NCBI RefSeq assembly: GCF_002741105.1
Contig: NZ_NIQU01000002.1
Span: 496,001-560,000, forward strand
DNA: 64,000 bases
Direction of reading: 5' to 3'
DNA from: Pseudomonas sediminis
GTDB lineage: Bacteria > Pseudomonadota > Gammaproteobacteria > Pseudomonadales > Pseudomonadaceae
The stretch's first letter is position 1. Every line of letters starts with the position of its first letter. The notes beneath the pieces are model-generated. The model was not told the origin of the DNA. It did no database searches and saw nothing but the letters and a program-made list of their open reading frames with translations. The translations under genes and the position numbers were made by a program. Below are positions 18,612 to 30,672 of this stretch, piece by piece.

Positions 18612-20513
18612 TTATCCGTCAGCGCTGTGAAAGCGGTTCTTGCCTGCGTGCTTGGCCGCATACATGGCCTGGTCCGCACGTTTGAGCAGGTCTTGGCCGC
18701 TTTCACCGTGCAGCGGAAACAGAGCGGCGCCGACACTAGCCGATATCCGCACCACGCTACCATCCAGGTCGAATGGACGTGCCAGAACATCCAGCACCTT
18801 GAGCGCCACGGCCTCACAATCCTGGCTGCTATGCAAGCTGGCGAGGACGATGCCGAACTCATCACCGCCGAAGCGCGCCACCGTGTCCGTGCTGCGCACA
18901 CATCCCTCGAGCCGCCTGGCGGCCATCTGCAGCAGGCCATCGCCGGCCGAATGACCTTGGCGGTCGTTGATTTCCTTGAATCCATCCAGGTCGATATAGA
19001 GCACGGCGCATAGCTCCTGCTGGTCGCGCGCAGACGCCAGCGCCTGGTCGAGCCGCTGGTGGAACCTGACGCGGTTGGCCAACCCGGTGAGGGCGTCATG
19101 CTCGGCATCATGACAAAGGCGCGCCTCCAGGTGCTTGCGCTCGGTGATGTCCTGCGTGACCAGCACCAGGAACTCCGGGTGACCATAGCGGTTGCGTACG
19201 ACGCTCGAGGCCTCGCAGACCCAGATCAGCGAGCCATCTTCGCGCCGATAGGTCTTCTCGATTTCCGGGGAAAGTGTGCGTGCCTCGCTGACCAGTTGTT
19301 CGCTCAGGAAGCTGCGCGCTGCGCTAGCCACTTCGGCGTCGCTAAGGTCGAAAATATTGACGCCTAGCAGCGCCCCGGCGGGGCGCCCCAGCATGCGCGC
19401 GAACGTGTCGTTGACCCGCAGTATCTGGCCATCAGGGCTGATGTGGGCGATACCCATGGCCGCCTGGTGGAAGGTGGCGCGAAACAGCGCTTCGCTGTCT
19501 TGCAGGGCATCAGTGGCCGCGCGCTGGCGGACCAGCATCAGCGCCAGCAGGCCAACGAACAACATCACCACCAAGGTGACGCCGACCGCGGCCATCAGGT
19601 AGGTGGAGCGCCGTTGCATGGTGGTGGCCATCTCCTCGTCGTAGGCGGTGGCCACGGTAATCATCAGTGGATAACCACTCATGGTGCGGTAGCTGACGAT
19701 ACGGGCGATGCCATCGAGCGCCTCGCCACTGTCGTAGAAATCGTCGGCATCGTGCAGCTTTTGCCGCTGGAACCAGGCCAACGACTCGGCACCCAGGCCA
19801 AATTCGCTGCGGGTGCCGACCTTGCGTGCACGCACCACGCCGTCGAGACCGGCGAGTTCCAATAGCCCCTGCGGTCCCAGATCGACCTGCTGGAAGAAAC
19901 GCGTGACATCCTCTGGACGCACGGCCATCACCACGACGCCAGCGAAGCTACCGTCAGCGTGCTCGATACGCAGCGACATGGGTATCAACCAGCGCCCGGA
20001 AACCCGCCCGAGTACTGGCTGATTGATGAACAGGTGATCGATACGGGCATCGCGCTGCGCGGTGAAGAACTCGCGGTCGGCGTAGTTGACCGGGCCAGTG
20101 TCCTGGCTACTGCTGACGATATCGCCATGCTCGTCCACCACGCTGACGATGGTGAACATCTCCTCGCGGATCACGCCCTCCTCGACCCAGCGGCGCAGGT
20201 CGATGGCCTCACCCTGCCGGCGGTACTGCTCGCGCACGAAGGCCGCCACCTGCTCGGCCGCCTTCAGCGCGCGAAACACCTGCTGCTCGAACGCGATGGC
20301 CAGGCTGGAGTTGGCCTCCATTTCTGCGGCCAGCGCCTGCTCACGCTCGAAGGCGATACGTTGCAGGGTGATCAACCAGACAACGGCAACGAATACGCTC
20401 GCCAGAACGATCAGCAGGTTCAAGGGTGTTGCGATTCGAGGGCGTCGAGCGACGGCGTCATGCGCGTCAATCGACAGTCTAGGCGGGGTCATCGCCTTAG
20501 TTCTCCAAGCCAT
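18612..20513 (-). CDS. Membrane dCache-PAS-GGDEF diguanylate cyclase
   Basis: This 633-residue protein should make c-di-GMP. Order: a transmembrane helix near 28-50; a periplasmic double-Cache sensor region about 55-295 (FTIVSVVDEHGDIVSSS, NYADREFF); a second transmembrane helix near 303-328; PAS about 340-455 (LFRATFHQAAMGIAHISPDGQIL); and GGDEF to the end. The catalytic GGDEF is intact at 549-553. An RSTD sequence five residues before it matches the inhibitory I-site RxxD, so product feedback is expected. No EAL domain follows. A start at Met 8 (20492) is equally plausible. It stands alone, convergent with the membrane-protein pair. Confidence 0.92.
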   Translation of the reverse strand: MAWRTKAMTPPRLSIDAHDAVARRPRIATPLNLLIVLASVFVAVVWLITLQRIAFEREQALAAEMEANSSLAIAFEQQVFRALKAAEQVAAFVREQYRRQGEAIDLRRWVEEGVIREEMFTIVSVVDEHGDIVSSSQDTGPVNYADREFFTAQRDARIDHLFINQPVLGRVSGRWLIPMSLRIEHADGSFAGVVVMAVRPEDVTRFFQQVDLGPQGLLELAGLDGVVRARKVGTRSEFGLGAESLAWFQRQKLHDADDFYDSGEALDGIARIVSYRTMSGYPLMITVATAYDEEMATTMQRRSTYLMAAVGVTLVVMLFVGLLALMLVRQRAATDALQDSEALFRATFHQAAMGIAHISPDGQILRVNDTFARMLGRPAGALLGVNIFDLSDAEVASAARSFLSEQLVSEARTLSPEIEKTYRREDGSLIWVCEASSVVRNRYGHPEFLVLVTQDITERKHLEARLCHDAEHDALTGLANRVRFHQRLDQALASARDQQELCAVLYIDLDGFKEINDRQGHSAGDGLLQMAARRLEGCVRSTDTVARFGGDEFGIVLASLHSSQDCEAVALKVLDVLARPFDLDGSVVRISASVGAALFPLHGESGQDLLKRADQAMYAAKHAGKNRFHSADG

Positions 20514-20782
20514 GCACGGGCGGGCTGTTTTCTAGTTGTCGAGGGCAAGGGTTTGCTGCCCTTTCGTTCAGCGTCGCGGGGGTGATCCATCGCCTTGCGT
20601 TGAATCATAGGCATTGTTGCGCCACTGTGCTGCCATCACGTTGTAATGGGTTTTGCCCGAAAATAGAGCTTGCGGCAAACTGACGACCGGCACTGCACCT
20701 CAGCCACATCACTTCGAGCCGAGCGCTATCCGCACTGCTCCTGCTCTATTTCTTCGACAACCGCCTGCCTTCGAGGCCCGCC

Positions 20783-21625
20783 TTGGAAACCACGGTCTTT
20801 CTCGCCGTCATCGCTGCCGCTGCCCTGCATGCCGGCTGGAACGCCCTGCTCAAGATTGGTCTGGATCGCTTTCTCACCGCCACGCTGATTCAGATAGGCG
20901 CTGGTCTGGTAGCGCTCTGCGCCTTACCACTGGTGGCGCTGCCACAAGCCTCGGCCTGGCCGTGGATCGCGCTGTCGGCGTTGCTGCATATCGGCTACAA
21001 CTTTTTTCTCGCCCGCGCCTACCAGTACGGCGACCTGGGCCAGGTCTACCCCATTGCGCGGGGCAGCTCGCCGCTGATGGTCGCCCTGCTCTCACTGCTG
21101 CTGTTGCATGACGGGCTCGGTGCCTTGCAGTTGCTGGGTTTGCTGGTTCTGGTACTGGGCATCTGGCTGATGGCGCTGCGCGGCGGCCATCACCAGGCGC
21201 CACAGGGGGCGATGCTGGGCTGTGCGTTGATGACGGCGCTGTTCATCGCCGGCTACACCCTCAGCGATGCCGTGGGCGCACGCAGCAATGGCGATGCACT
21301 GAGCTATTCGCTGTGGCTGTTTACCGTCAACGGCGTGGTGATGGCGGCGGTATTGGCCATCAGCCGTGGGCCGCGCGCCTTCCTGCAGCTGGGCCCGCAC
21401 TGGCGTGGCGGGCTGGCCGGCGGGGCGATGTCGATGGCGGCCTACACCATCGTCATCTGGGCCATGACCCAGGCGCCGGTGGCATTGGTTTCGGCCCTGC
21501 GCGAGACCAGCGTGGTGTTCGCCGTGCTGCTGGGAGTGGTGTTGCTCAAGGAAAGGTTGCGACCGATTCGTCTGGTGGCGTGCGCGGTGATCGCGGCTGG
21601 CGTGGTGGTGATGAAGCTGGCGTAG
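20783..21625 (+). CDS. EamA/DMT-family inner-membrane transporter
   Basis: This 280-residue protein has ten predicted helices in two EamA repeats (1-135 and 145-280), typical of drug/metabolite transporters that export amino acids or metabolites. The second half ends with the family signature VALVSALRETSVVFAVLLGVVLLKERL. The apparent start is TTG at 20783 with GAGG a few bases upstream; the N-terminus METTVFLAVIAAAALHAGWNALLK matches the family. The substrate is unknown. It is divergent from the cyclase gene by about 270 bp. Confidence 0.85.
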   Translation: METTVFLAVIAAAALHAGWNALLKIGLDRFLTATLIQIGAGLVALCALPLVALPQASAWPWIALSALLHIGYNFFLARAYQYGDLGQVYPIARGSSPLMVALLSLLLLHDGLGALQLLGLLVLVLGIWLMALRGGHHQAPQGAMLGCALMTALFIAGYTLSDAVGARSNGDALSYSLWLFTVNGVVMAAVLAISRGPRAFLQLGPHWRGGLAGGAMSMAAYTIVIWAMTQAPVALVSALRETSVVFAVLLGVVLLKERLRPIRLVACAVIAAGVVVMKLA

Positions 21626-21962
21626 GGGTTCGGTCAAGGCCGCATCGGAGCAGGTGGTGGCTGAAGCGGATCGCCGCCCGGCCCACCCTACAATGTCATA
21701 ACGCTGTTCGCCCTCCCTGCTCAGGTCACTGCAATCATCCTGAAAGCTGACTCGGTATTCCAATCGGGAACCCGGGACCCGCTTTACGGTTCTGTTGATC
21801 AACGGGTGCTGAGTCATTGACCGTTTTTTCGTCATACGCCGCCTCCATGCTGGTCGGGCTGACCGCCTGGACGCACGAGTTTTTTGCCCGCCAGACGCGG
21901 CTTGCGGCACACTAGCGCCCTTCCCGAGCCACCGCTCGTTTTGCCATACAAGCAGAGTCCGT
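21626..21962. other. Gene-free gap upstream of plsB
   Basis: 337 bp without a supported gene. I see no repeat copy or clear hairpin here. It should contain the plsB promoter, but no convincing -35/-10 pair stands out. Confidence 0.5.
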
Positions 21963-24446
21963 ATGACCCGTTCCCCCTTCCGCCGCCTCGTCTTCGGATC
22001 GTTGCGCCGCCTGCTGTACCTCTGGGTACGCTCGGAAACCATCAACCAGTCCGCCTTCACCCTCAAACTCGACCGCAGCAAGCCGGTGTTCTACGTGCTG
22101 CAGCAGCCGTCAGTGAGCGACCTGGCAGTGGTCGACCGCGAGTGCACCAAGGCTGGCCTGCCACGCCCGGTGTTGCCGGTAGCCGTCGGGGAACATATCG
22201 AACCCGCCGCTTTCTTCTACCTGACGCCGGAACCGGACTGGTTCGGCCGCCAGGACAAGCGCGGCATCTCGCCGACCCTCGATCGCGTGGTCAGTGCCCT
22301 CAGCCAGCACGCTGTGGATGACGCGCAGATCGTCCCGGTCAGCGTGTTCTGGGGCCAGTCGCCAGATCGCGAAACCAGCGCCTGGAAGCTGCTCTTCGCT
22401 GACAGCTGGGCCGTCACCGGGCGCCTGCGCCGGCTGGTCAGCATCCTGATTCTCGGGCGCAAGACCCGCGTGCAGTTCTCCACGCCGATTCACCTGCGCG
22501 AGCTGGTCGAGCAGGACAAGGGCAAGGAGCGCACCCTGCGCATGGTGCACCGCATCCTGCGCGTGCACTTCCGCAACCAGAAGGCGGCGGTGATCGGCCC
22601 AGACGTGTCGCACCGGCGCAACCTGGTCAAAGGCCTGGTGCACGACCCGATGGTGCGCCAGGCGATTGCCGAGGAAGCCGAGCGCGAGAAGATCAGCCTG
22701 GAGAAGGCCGAAGCCCAGGCGCTGCGCTACGGCAACGAGATCGCCTCGGACTACACCTACACGGTGATCCGCTTCCTCGAACTGGTGCTGAGCTGGTTCT
22801 GGAACAAGATCTACGACGGTATCAAGGTGCACAACGTCGAAGGCGTGCGCGACATCGCCCAGGGCCACGAGGTGATCTATGTGCCCTGTCACCGCAGCCA
22901 CATCGACTACCTGCTGCTGTCCTACCTGCTGTTCCGCAATGGCCTGACGCCGCCGCACATCGCCGCCGGCATCAACCTCAACATGCCAGTGATTGGCGGC
23001 CTGCTGCGCCGTGGCGGCGCCTTCTTCATGCGCCGCACCTTCAAGGGCAACCCGCTGTATACGGCGGTGTTCAACGAATACCTGCACACCCTGTTCAGCA
23101 AGGGCTTCCCGGTCGAGTACTTCGTCGAGGGCGGCCGCTCGCGCACCGGGCGCATGCTGCGGCCGAAGACCGGCATGCTGGCCATCACCCTGCGCAGCTT
23201 CCTGCGCAGCAACCGCCTGCCCATCGTCTTCGTGCCGGTGTACATCGGCTACGAGCGCGTGCTGGAAGGCCGCACCTACCTGGGCGAGCTGCGTGGCGCG
23301 AGCAAGAAGAAGGAGTCGATCTTCGACCTGTTCAAGGTGCTCGGCGCGCTCAAGCAGCGCTTCGGCCAGGTCTCGGTGAACTTCGGCGAGCCGATCAAGC
23401 TGGCCGAATTCCTCGACCAGCGGCAGCCCGGTTGGCGTGAACAGGAGCTGGGGCCGCAGTACCGCCCTGCCTGGCTCAACGACACCACCAATCGCCTGGG
23501 CGAGCGCGTGGCGCGTCACCTCAACGAGGCGGCGTCGATCAACCCGGTCAACCTGGTGGCCCTGGCGCTGTTGTCCACCAGCAAGCTGGCGCTGGATGAC
23601 CGCGCCCTGGCCCGTGTGCTCGACCTGTACCTGGCCCTGCTGCGCGCGGTGCCCTACTCGCCCCATACCACCCTGCCGGAAGGCGACGGCGCGGCGCTGA
23701 TCGAGCACGTCAAGGGCATGGACCTGCTGGCCGAGCAGAAGGATGCACTGGGCAAGATTCTCTATCTGGACGAGCAGAACGCCGTCCTGATGACCTACTA
23801 CCGCAACAACGTGCTGCACATCTTCGCCCTGCCAGCGCTGCTGGCGAGCGTCTTCCAGAGCAGCGCACGGATCAGCCGCGAGCAGATCCTGCGCTACGCC
23901 GGCGCGCTGTATCCGTATCTGCAATCCGAGCTGTTCATCCGCTGGGAGCAGAGCGAGCTGGAAGGCGTGATCGACCAGTGGCTGGCGGCCTTCGTAGAAC
24001 AGGGCCTGCTCAAGGTCGAGGGCGATGTGTACGTGCGCCCGGCGCCGAGTTCGCGCCAGTTCGTGCTGCTGACGCTGCTGTCGCGCTCGGTGGCGCAGAC
24101 CCTGCAGCGCTTCTACATGGCCATCGCCCTGCTGCTCAATGCCGGGCAGAACGCGATCAGCGCCGAGGAGCTGGAAGACCTGTGTACGGTCATGGCCCAG
24201 CGACTGTCGATTCTGCATGGTTTGAACGCGCCGGAGTTCTTCGACAAGAGTCTGTTCCGCCACTTCATCCAGAGCCTGCTGGATCAGGGCGTGCTGCGCC
24301 AGGACGAAGCCGGCAAGCTCAGCCATCACCCGCTGCTCAGCGAACTGGCCGAAGGCGCCGCCAAGCGCGTGCTGCCGGCAGAGATTCGCCTGTCGATCCG
24401 CCAGGTGGCGCTGGATCGCAACGAGGATGAACCGGCCGTGCCGTGA
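21963..24446 (+). CDS. plsB: Glycerol-3-phosphate 1-O-acyltransferase
   Basis: PlsB starts phospholipid synthesis at the inner membrane by acylating glycerol-3-phosphate. The 827-residue length is typical. The acyltransferase block I HRSHID is at 310-315 with H310 and D315 as the HX4D pair. Block III is [20 protein letters not shown], and block IV is the proline motif [16 protein letters not shown]. The start [16 protein letters not shown] is followed by the family motif [12 protein letters not shown]. It is a single gene. The convergent 739-residue antisense frame is a shadow of its high GC third positions. Confidence 0.97.
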   Translation: MTRSPFRRLVFGSLRRLLYLWVRSETINQSAFTLKLDRSKPVFYVLQQPSVSDLAVVDRECTKAGLPRPVLPVAVGEHIEPAAFFYLTPEPDWFGRQDKRGISPTLDRVVSALSQHAVDDAQIVPVSVFWGQSPDRETSAWKLLFADSWAVTGRLRRLVSILILGRKTRVQFSTPIHLRELVEQDKGKERTLRMVHRILRVHFRNQKAAVIGPDVSHRRNLVKGLVHDPMVRQAIAEEAEREKISLEKAEAQALRYGNEIASDYTYTVIRFLELVLSWFWNKIYDGIKVHNVEGVRDIAQGHEVIYVPCHRSHIDYLLLSYLLFRNGLTPPHIAAGINLNMPVIGGLLRRGGAFFMRRTFKGNPLYTAVFNEYLHTLFSKGFPVEYFVEGGRSRTGRMLRPKTGMLAITLRSFLRSNRLPIVFVPVYIGYERVLEGRTYLGELRGASKKKESIFDLFKVLGALKQRFGQVSVNFGEPIKLAEFLDQRQPGWREQELGPQYRPAWLNDTTNRLGERVARHLNEAASINPVNLVALALLSTSKLALDDRALARVLDLYLALLRAVPYSPHTTLPEGDGAALIEHVKGMDLLAEQKDALGKILYLDEQNAVLMTYYRNNVLHIFALPALLASVFQSSARISREQILRYAGALYPYLQSELFIRWEQSELEGVIDQWLAAFVEQGLLKVEGDVYVRPAPSSRQFVLLTLLSRSVAQTLQRFYMAIALLLNAGQNAISAEELEDLCTVMAQRLSILHGLNAPEFFDKSLFRHFIQSLLDQGVLRQDEAGKLSHHPLLSELAEGAAKRVLPAEIRLSIRQVALDRNEDEPAVP

Positions 24447-24474
24447 TGTGTGTAGGGTGCGCTACTGCCTCGGA

Positions 24475-24496
24475 TGGATGTCACGTGTTACATCCA
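24475..24496. other. Small hairpin after plsB with a repeat remnant
   Basis: TGGATGT (24475-24481) and ACATCCA (24490-24496) form a 7-bp stem. Just before it, GTAGGGTGCGC (24452-24462) is a half-copy of the intergenic palindrome family at 2367 and 34145. It could mark the plsB transcript end, but there is no T tract. Confidence 0.35.
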
Positions 24497-24583
24497 CCAT
24501 GGCGGAGGCTCAGAACAAACAGACGAACCTGTCACGGGTTTGGCAGTCAGTGATAGACCACATACCGGCAGGAGGCCCTGGCC

Positions 24584-25297
24584 ATGATCGACTCCCTGAT
24601 GTTGAGCGCTGCACGCATCACCACCCTGGCCGCGGGGCAGATACTGACCAACGCCAGTGGTTTCTTCTTCCGCCGGGAGCAACGGCTGTTTCTCGTCACC
24701 AGCCGCCATGTAGTCCTCGACGAACCCAGCGGCCATCAGCCGGACAGCCTGCAGATCGAGCTACATACCGACGCGAACAACCTTGCCAGCACCGTCAGCT
24801 TCTCCATCCCGCTGTATGACGGCGACCAGCACCTATGGCGTCAGGGCATGGATGGCGCGGGCGAGATCGATGTGGCGGTGATCGAGCTGGATCAGGCCGC
24901 GCTTCCCAACGGCGGCGCCTACCAGGCCTTTACCCCGCAGCACCTGCTGCAAGCCGACGAGCATGTAGAAATCGGCTCGACGCTGCTGGTGGTGGGCTTC
25001 CCGCTGGGCTTTCAGGACACCCTGCACCGTATGCCGGTGGCGCGTCACGCCGGGTTGGCCTCCTCTTTCGGCCTGCGCTTTCAGGGGTTGGGTTACTTTC
25101 TCACCGACGGCCGCACCCATCGCGGCATCAGCGGCGCGCCCGTAGTCAAGCGCGCCAGTGTCGATGGCGACCTGCCCTGGCATTTGCTTGGTATCCACTC
25201 GACACGCCTGCTCGGCAATCGCGACGAGGATCAGGACGAAGCGCTGGGTCTGAACTGCACCTGGTATGCCGATATTCTGATGACGCTGACGGAGTGA
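24584..25297 (+). CDS. Orphan trypsin-like serine peptidase
   Basis: This 237-residue protein has a plausible catalytic triad: H42 in LVTSRHVV, D96 in EIDVAVIEL and S183 in GISGAPVV, with the spacing and GxSG(A)P context of trypsin-like peptidases. No Sec signal or membrane anchor is visible, unlike DegP/HtrA proteins, and there is no PDZ domain; residues after 205 are short. It may act in the cytoplasm or be processed by an unseen route. The gene is preceded by CAGGAGG. No partner gene is adjacent. Substrate unknown. Confidence 0.8.
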   Translation: MIDSLMLSAARITTLAAGQILTNASGFFFRREQRLFLVTSRHVVLDEPSGHQPDSLQIELHTDANNLASTVSFSIPLYDGDQHLWRQGMDGAGEIDVAVIELDQAALPNGGAYQAFTPQHLLQADEHVEIGSTLLVVGFPLGFQDTLHRMPVARHAGLASSFGLRFQGLGYFLTDGRTHRGISGAPVVKRASVDGDLPWHLLGIHSTRLLGNRDEDQDEALGLNCTWYADILMTLTE

Positions 25298-25347
25298 TCA
25301 GCCTGCCCATGACCCGGGCGTAAACCTAGCAATCACCCTGCTATAAC

Positions 25348-25381
25348 CCCTCCCACAGCCACAGCGGGATCTGTGGGAGGG
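25348..25381. repeat. Short palindrome of the GGGAGGGGC group
   Basis: CCCTCCCACAG (25348-25358) pairs with CTGTGGGAGGG (25371-25381). The right arm runs on into GCTTCAGCCGCGAA, the core shared with the csdA-csdE palindrome. It lies between the convergent protease and mqo genes. Confidence 0.65.
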
Positions 25382-25425
25382 CTTCAGCCGCGAAAGATTC
25401 AGCTCACGAATATCAGCGGCCCAAG

Positions 25426-25460
25426 AAAAAACCCGCCGTGCGCATCACGCAGGGCGGGTT
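25426..25460 (-). terminator. Intrinsic terminator of mqo
   Basis: On the minus strand AACCCGCC (25453-25460) pairs with GGCGGGTT (25430-25437), with a smaller inner stem, followed by TTTT. It lies 20 bp after the mqo stop and is a good Rho-independent terminator. Confidence 0.82.
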
Positions 25461-25479
25461 CCTTCGCAGCGTTTAAGCC

Positions 25480-27087
25480 TTACAGCGTCACGGGCGTCGG
25501 CTCGGGCTCGACAGCCATTTCCACGTCCGGCGCCACTTCGATGTGCTGCAGTTCGAGACGCTCGCTGCTCCACTGACGAATACGGTTGGTCAGCGCCAGG
25601 TCGTCGTTCAGCTTCTGCCCGTAGGACGGGATGATTTCCTTCAGGCGCGCTTGCCACTCAGGAGTGGCGACCTTGTCAGCGAAAGCCTTCTCGATCAGTT
25701 GCAGCATGATCGGCGCGGCAGTGGAGGCCCCCGGCGAGGCGCCCAGCAGCGCGCTGATGCTGCCATCGGCGGAAGTCACCACTTCGGTACCGAACTGCAG
25801 TACGCCGCCCTTCTCGGCATCCTTCTTGATGATCTGCACGCGCTGGCCGGCGGTGAGCAGCTCCCAGTCGGAGTCCTGCGCCTCCGGGAAGTACTCGCGC
25901 AGCGACGCCATGCGGTCTTCCTGGCTGAGCATCAGCTGGCCCATCAGGTAGGTGCTCAGCGACCAGTTGTCCATGCCGGCATTGACCATCGGCATGAAGT
26001 TGTCGGTGGTCATGCTGCTGAACATGTCGAGCAGCGAGCCATTCTTGAGGAACTTGGTGGAGAAGGTGGCGAACGGGCCGAACAGCAGCACGTTCTCGCC
26101 GTCGATCACGCGGGTATCCAGGTGCGGCACGGACATGGGCGGCGAACCGACCGAGGCCTTGCCGTAGACCTTAGCCAGGTGCTGGGCAACCACCTCCTGG
26201 TTACGCGTCATGAGGAACTGGCCGCCAACCGGGAAGCCGGCGTAGCCCTTGGCTTCTTCGATGCCGGACTTCTGCAGCAGCTTGAGCGCGCCACCACCGG
26301 CGCCGATGAACACGAAGCGTGCATTGATGCTCTGCTCGGCGCCGCCTTTGGCCAGGTCGGCCACGGTCACGCGCCAGGTGCCGTCATCGTTGCGCTGCAG
26401 ATCACGAACTTCGTGTTCCAGGTGCAGGCTGGCCTGCTCCTTGCCGATCAGCGAGTCGATCAGCTGACGGGTAATCTCGCCGAAATTGACGTCGGTACCG
26501 ATGGCCATGCGGGTAGCCGCAACCTTCTGCTGCGGATCACGACCTTGCATGATCAGCGGTACCCACTGAGCGATCTGTGCGTGGTCCTCGGTGAACTCCA
26601 TGCCGCGGAACAGGTTGCTGTGCTGCAGGGCTGCGTGACGCTTGCGCAGGTACTCGACGTTGTCGTCGCCCCAGACGAAGCTCATGTGCGGAGTGATGTT
26701 GATGAAGCTCTTGGGCTTGCTCAGCACGTCGCGCTCGATCTGGGTGGCCCAGAACTGCTTGGAGATCTCGAACGATTCGTTGATCGCGATGGCCTTGCTG
26801 ATATCGATGCCACCGTCGGCGGTTTCCGGGGTGTAGTTCAACTCGCAGAAGGCCGAGTGGCCGGTGCCAGCATTGTTCCAACCATTTGAGCTTTCAGCGG
26901 CTACCTTGTCGAGGCGCTCGTAAATTTCGATGCTCCAGTCCGGCTGCAGCTCGTGGAGGTAGGTGCCGAGGGTGGCGCTCATCACTCCAGCGCCGATCAG
27001 CAGCACGTCGACGGTTTTCTCGGGCTCGCGGGGTTTCGAGCAACCGATCACGCTGAGACAAAGCAGCGTCAGCAGGATTTTTTTCAT
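25480..27087 (-). CDS. mqo: Malate:quinone oxidoreductase with lipoprotein-type N-terminus
   Basis: Mqo oxidises malate to oxaloacetate and passes electrons to quinone. The 535-residue protein has the FAD-binding motif [18 protein letters not shown] (27-44), the [23 protein letters not shown] block and the C-terminal [14 protein letters not shown] motif of the Mqo family. Residues 1-16 ([16 protein letters not shown]) form a lipobox with C16, so the mature enzyme may be lipid-anchored on the periplasmic side. That is unusual for Mqo, normally a cytoplasmic-face peripheral protein. It is a single gene with its own terminator. Confidence 0.94.
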   Translation of the reverse strand: MKKILLTLLCLSVIGCSKPREPEKTVDVLLIGAGVMSATLGTYLHELQPDWSIEIYERLDKVAAESSNGWNNAGTGHSAFCELNYTPETADGGIDISKAIAINESFEISKQFWATQIERDVLSKPKSFINITPHMSFVWGDDNVEYLRKRHAALQHSNLFRGMEFTEDHAQIAQWVPLIMQGRDPQQKVAATRMAIGTDVNFGEITRQLIDSLIGKEQASLHLEHEVRDLQRNDDGTWRVTVADLAKGGAEQSINARFVFIGAGGGALKLLQKSGIEEAKGYAGFPVGGQFLMTRNQEVVAQHLAKVYGKASVGSPPMSVPHLDTRVIDGENVLLFGPFATFSTKFLKNGSLLDMFSSMTTDNFMPMVNAGMDNWSLSTYLMGQLMLSQEDRMASLREYFPEAQDSDWELLTAGQRVQIIKKDAEKGGVLQFGTEVVTSADGSISALLGASPGASTAAPIMLQLIEKAFADKVATPEWQARLKEIIPSYGQKLNDDLALTNRIRQWSSERLELQHIEVAPDVEMAVEPEPTPVTL

Positions 27088-27320
27088 GGGACAGTCCTAT
27101 TCGTCGCACGACGACAAGGGCCGTGCAGGCAAGGTTTCGGGCAGCGGCCGTTTGGGCCGCACATGAGCGATAGCCGCAGGTCTGCGACAGGGCGAAAGGA
27201 AGGGGGTTCCAGGCCTCTTGGCGGGCGTGTTCCGATCGCGCCGCGTGCTAGAGCAATATGCGTGCCGCTGAATGGATTCAGCAGGTCGAATGCGGCTTTC
27301 TGCCACACAGCAGACTCGGC

Positions 27321-27340
27321 GCTGGCGGGAACTCGCCAGC
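27321..27340. other. Hairpin after lrgB
   Basis: GCTGGCG and CGCCAGC form a 7-bp stem with a 6-nt loop about 45 bp after the lrgB stop. There is no T tract on either strand. The rest of the 27088-27383 gap holds the mqo upstream region and nothing else I can support. Confidence 0.35.
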
Positions 27341-27383
27341 ACCCCGTGAAGAGCCCTTTGGAAATGGCGGAATCCCGCCCGAT

Positions 27384-28067
27384 TCAGGCCAGCAGTAGCG
27401 GCAGCAGCAAGGCAGTGCCGATGCCCAGCAGGCTCATCGCCAGGGCGGCGAAGGCGCCGCACTCCTCCCCTTCCTGCAAGGCATGGGCAGTACCGATGGC
27501 ATGGGCGTTGATGCCGTAGCTCAGGCCACGCGCCGCCGGGTGGTCGACGCCCGCCCAACGCAGTAGCAGCGGCCCCATGGCCGTACCAATCACACCGGTG
27601 AGCATGACCATCACCGCCGCCAGCGACGCCACGCCACCGATCTGCTCGGCCACCGGCATGGCAATCGGCATGGTCACGAATTTCGGCGCCAAACTCATCA
27701 CCACGCTCCAGTCGGCCCCCAGCGCCCAGCCGATGGCCAGGGTCAACGCCACCGACAGCACGCCGCCGGCCGTAAGGGTGATCAGCACCGGCCAGAACAA
27801 CTGGCGGATGCGCTTGATGTTGTGTTGCAGCGGCACCGCCAGGGCCACGGTGGCTGGCCCCAGCAGCCAGGCAACGGGCTCGGCGCCGGCGCGGTAGGTG
27901 GCGTAGTCCACCCCGCACAGCAGCAAGGTGGCGACGATCAGCGTCACCGACACCAGAACCGGCTGCAGCAGCAGCCAACCGCTGCGGCGATAAAGCCAGG
28001 CGGCGATCAGAAAGGCGGCCAGGGTCAGGGCAATGGCGAATAGCGGGTGATGAGTCAACAGGGTCAT
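27384..28067 (-). CDS. LrgB/CidB-family membrane protein
   Basis: This 227-residue protein has about seven hydrophobic helices and the LrgB signatures APKFVTMPIAMPVAEQIGG and RGLSYGINAHAIGTAHA. LrgB proteins pair with LrgA/CidA and affect murein hydrolase release and, in some bacteria, uptake of pyruvate or glycolate. Its start overlaps the lrgA stop by 4 nt, so the two are translationally coupled. It is the last gene in a run lrgA-lrgB downstream of DUF934 and cysI. Confidence 0.88.
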   Translation of the reverse strand: MTLLTHHPLFAIALTLAAFLIAAWLYRRSGWLLLQPVLVSVTLIVATLLLCGVDYATYRAGAEPVAWLLGPATVALAVPLQHNIKRIRQLFWPVLITLTAGGVLSVALTLAIGWALGADWSVVMSLAPKFVTMPIAMPVAEQIGGVASLAAVMVMLTGVIGTAMGPLLLRWAGVDHPAARGLSYGINAHAIGTAHALQEGEECGAFAALAMSLLGIGTALLLPLLLA

Positions 28068-28417
28068 CCCTTGCGCTCCTGACGGCGAATCAACGTCTGC
28101 AGCAACCAGCCACAGAAAGGCACGGTCACCAGCAGCGACAGCACCAGCGCCGTGGCGATCACCGGCAGTTCACCGAGCAGCAGATCGCTGCTGGTCATGA
28201 TTCCAGAGGCCGGTACGGCCAGCAGCAGCGGCAGATACGGCAGTAAACCACCGGCGGCCTGCTGCAGCGGCTCGGGCACGGCGCCGCGCCACATCAGCCA
28301 GACCGAGAGCAGCAGCAGGCCGATGATCGAGGCCGGCAGCATCGGCAACAGCCAGTGATTGAGCGCCACGCCGAACAATTGCAGCAATACCAGCCAGAAC
28401 AGGCCACGCACCATCAT
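28064..28417 (-). CDS. LrgA/CidA-family holin-like protein
   Basis: The 117-residue protein has four hydrophobic helices and the family segment LPASIIGLLLLSVWL followed by PYLPLLLAVPASGIM. LrgA/CidA resemble phage holins, sit in the inner membrane and work with LrgB. It overlaps the DUF934 stop by 4 nt and the lrgB start by 4 nt, so all of cysI-DUF934-lrgA-lrgB are likely one transcript. The link to sulfite reduction genes is positional only. Confidence 0.87.
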   Translation of the reverse strand: MMVRGLFWLVLLQLFGVALNHWLLPMLPASIIGLLLLSVWLMWRGAVPEPLQQAAGGLLPYLPLLLAVPASGIMTSSDLLLGELPVIATALVLSLLVTVPFCGWLLQTLIRRQERKG

Positions 28418-28928
28418 GATCTCGACTCCTCCTTATGGCGCCCCCGACGAAATAGCGGACGCGGCTCGATAACCGAACGACCATACAACACACTGAGCCC
28501 TTGCAGGCCCTTGAGTGCATCCTCCAGCGATTTATCGGCGCGCACGGCGAAGGCATCGAAGCCGCACTGGCGCATGTGCGCCAGTTGGTCACGCAGCACG
28601 TCGCCCACCGCGCGCAACTCGCCGCGCCAGCCCAGTCGGGTACGTAGCAGGTAGGCCTGGCTGTAGCCACGGCCATCGCGAAAACTGGGGAAGTCGATGG
28701 CGATCAGCGGCAGGCTGAAAAGAAACGGCTGCAGCGCTTCCGGCTCGTCGTCGACCTGCAGCAGCAGACCATCGGCGCTCATCGCCCTACCCTCCAGCAC
28801 CTCCACAGACTGCCGCTCACGCCAGGCCGCCAGCGGCAGGATCAATGGCGCGTCAGCCTCCACATCGAGCTGCCAGGGATCGTCATCGACGATGCAGGCC
28901 TGGCCCTCGACCAGGCGAATCAGGTTGT

Positions 28929-28932
<4 letters not shown>
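28414..28932 (-). CDS. DUF934 protein, partner of sulfite reductase
   Basis: This 172-residue protein carries the DUF934 core IAIDFPSFRDGRGYSQAYLLRTRLGWRGELRAVGDVLRDQL, then an FAVRADKSLEDAL segment. DUF934 genes regularly follow cysI in pseudomonads and other proteobacteria and are annotated as probably involved in sulfite reduction; the biochemical role is not settled. The start overlaps the cysI stop (ATGA), which indicates coupled translation. Confidence 0.9.
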
Positions 28933-30596
<1,664 letters not shown>

Positions 30597-30672
30597 GCCG
30601 GCAGGCCTCCTGATCACGGGGCGTCGACTATGCCTGCCAGGCGTGCACCGAAAACAGCGCCAGAAAAGCCTT

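Noticed and set aside
22110..24329. 739-codon open frame antisense to plsB
   Set aside because: It is a product of the GC-rich third positions of plsB. Its translation is low-complexity (Gln/Ala/Val/His-rich) with no family features, and plsB is certain.
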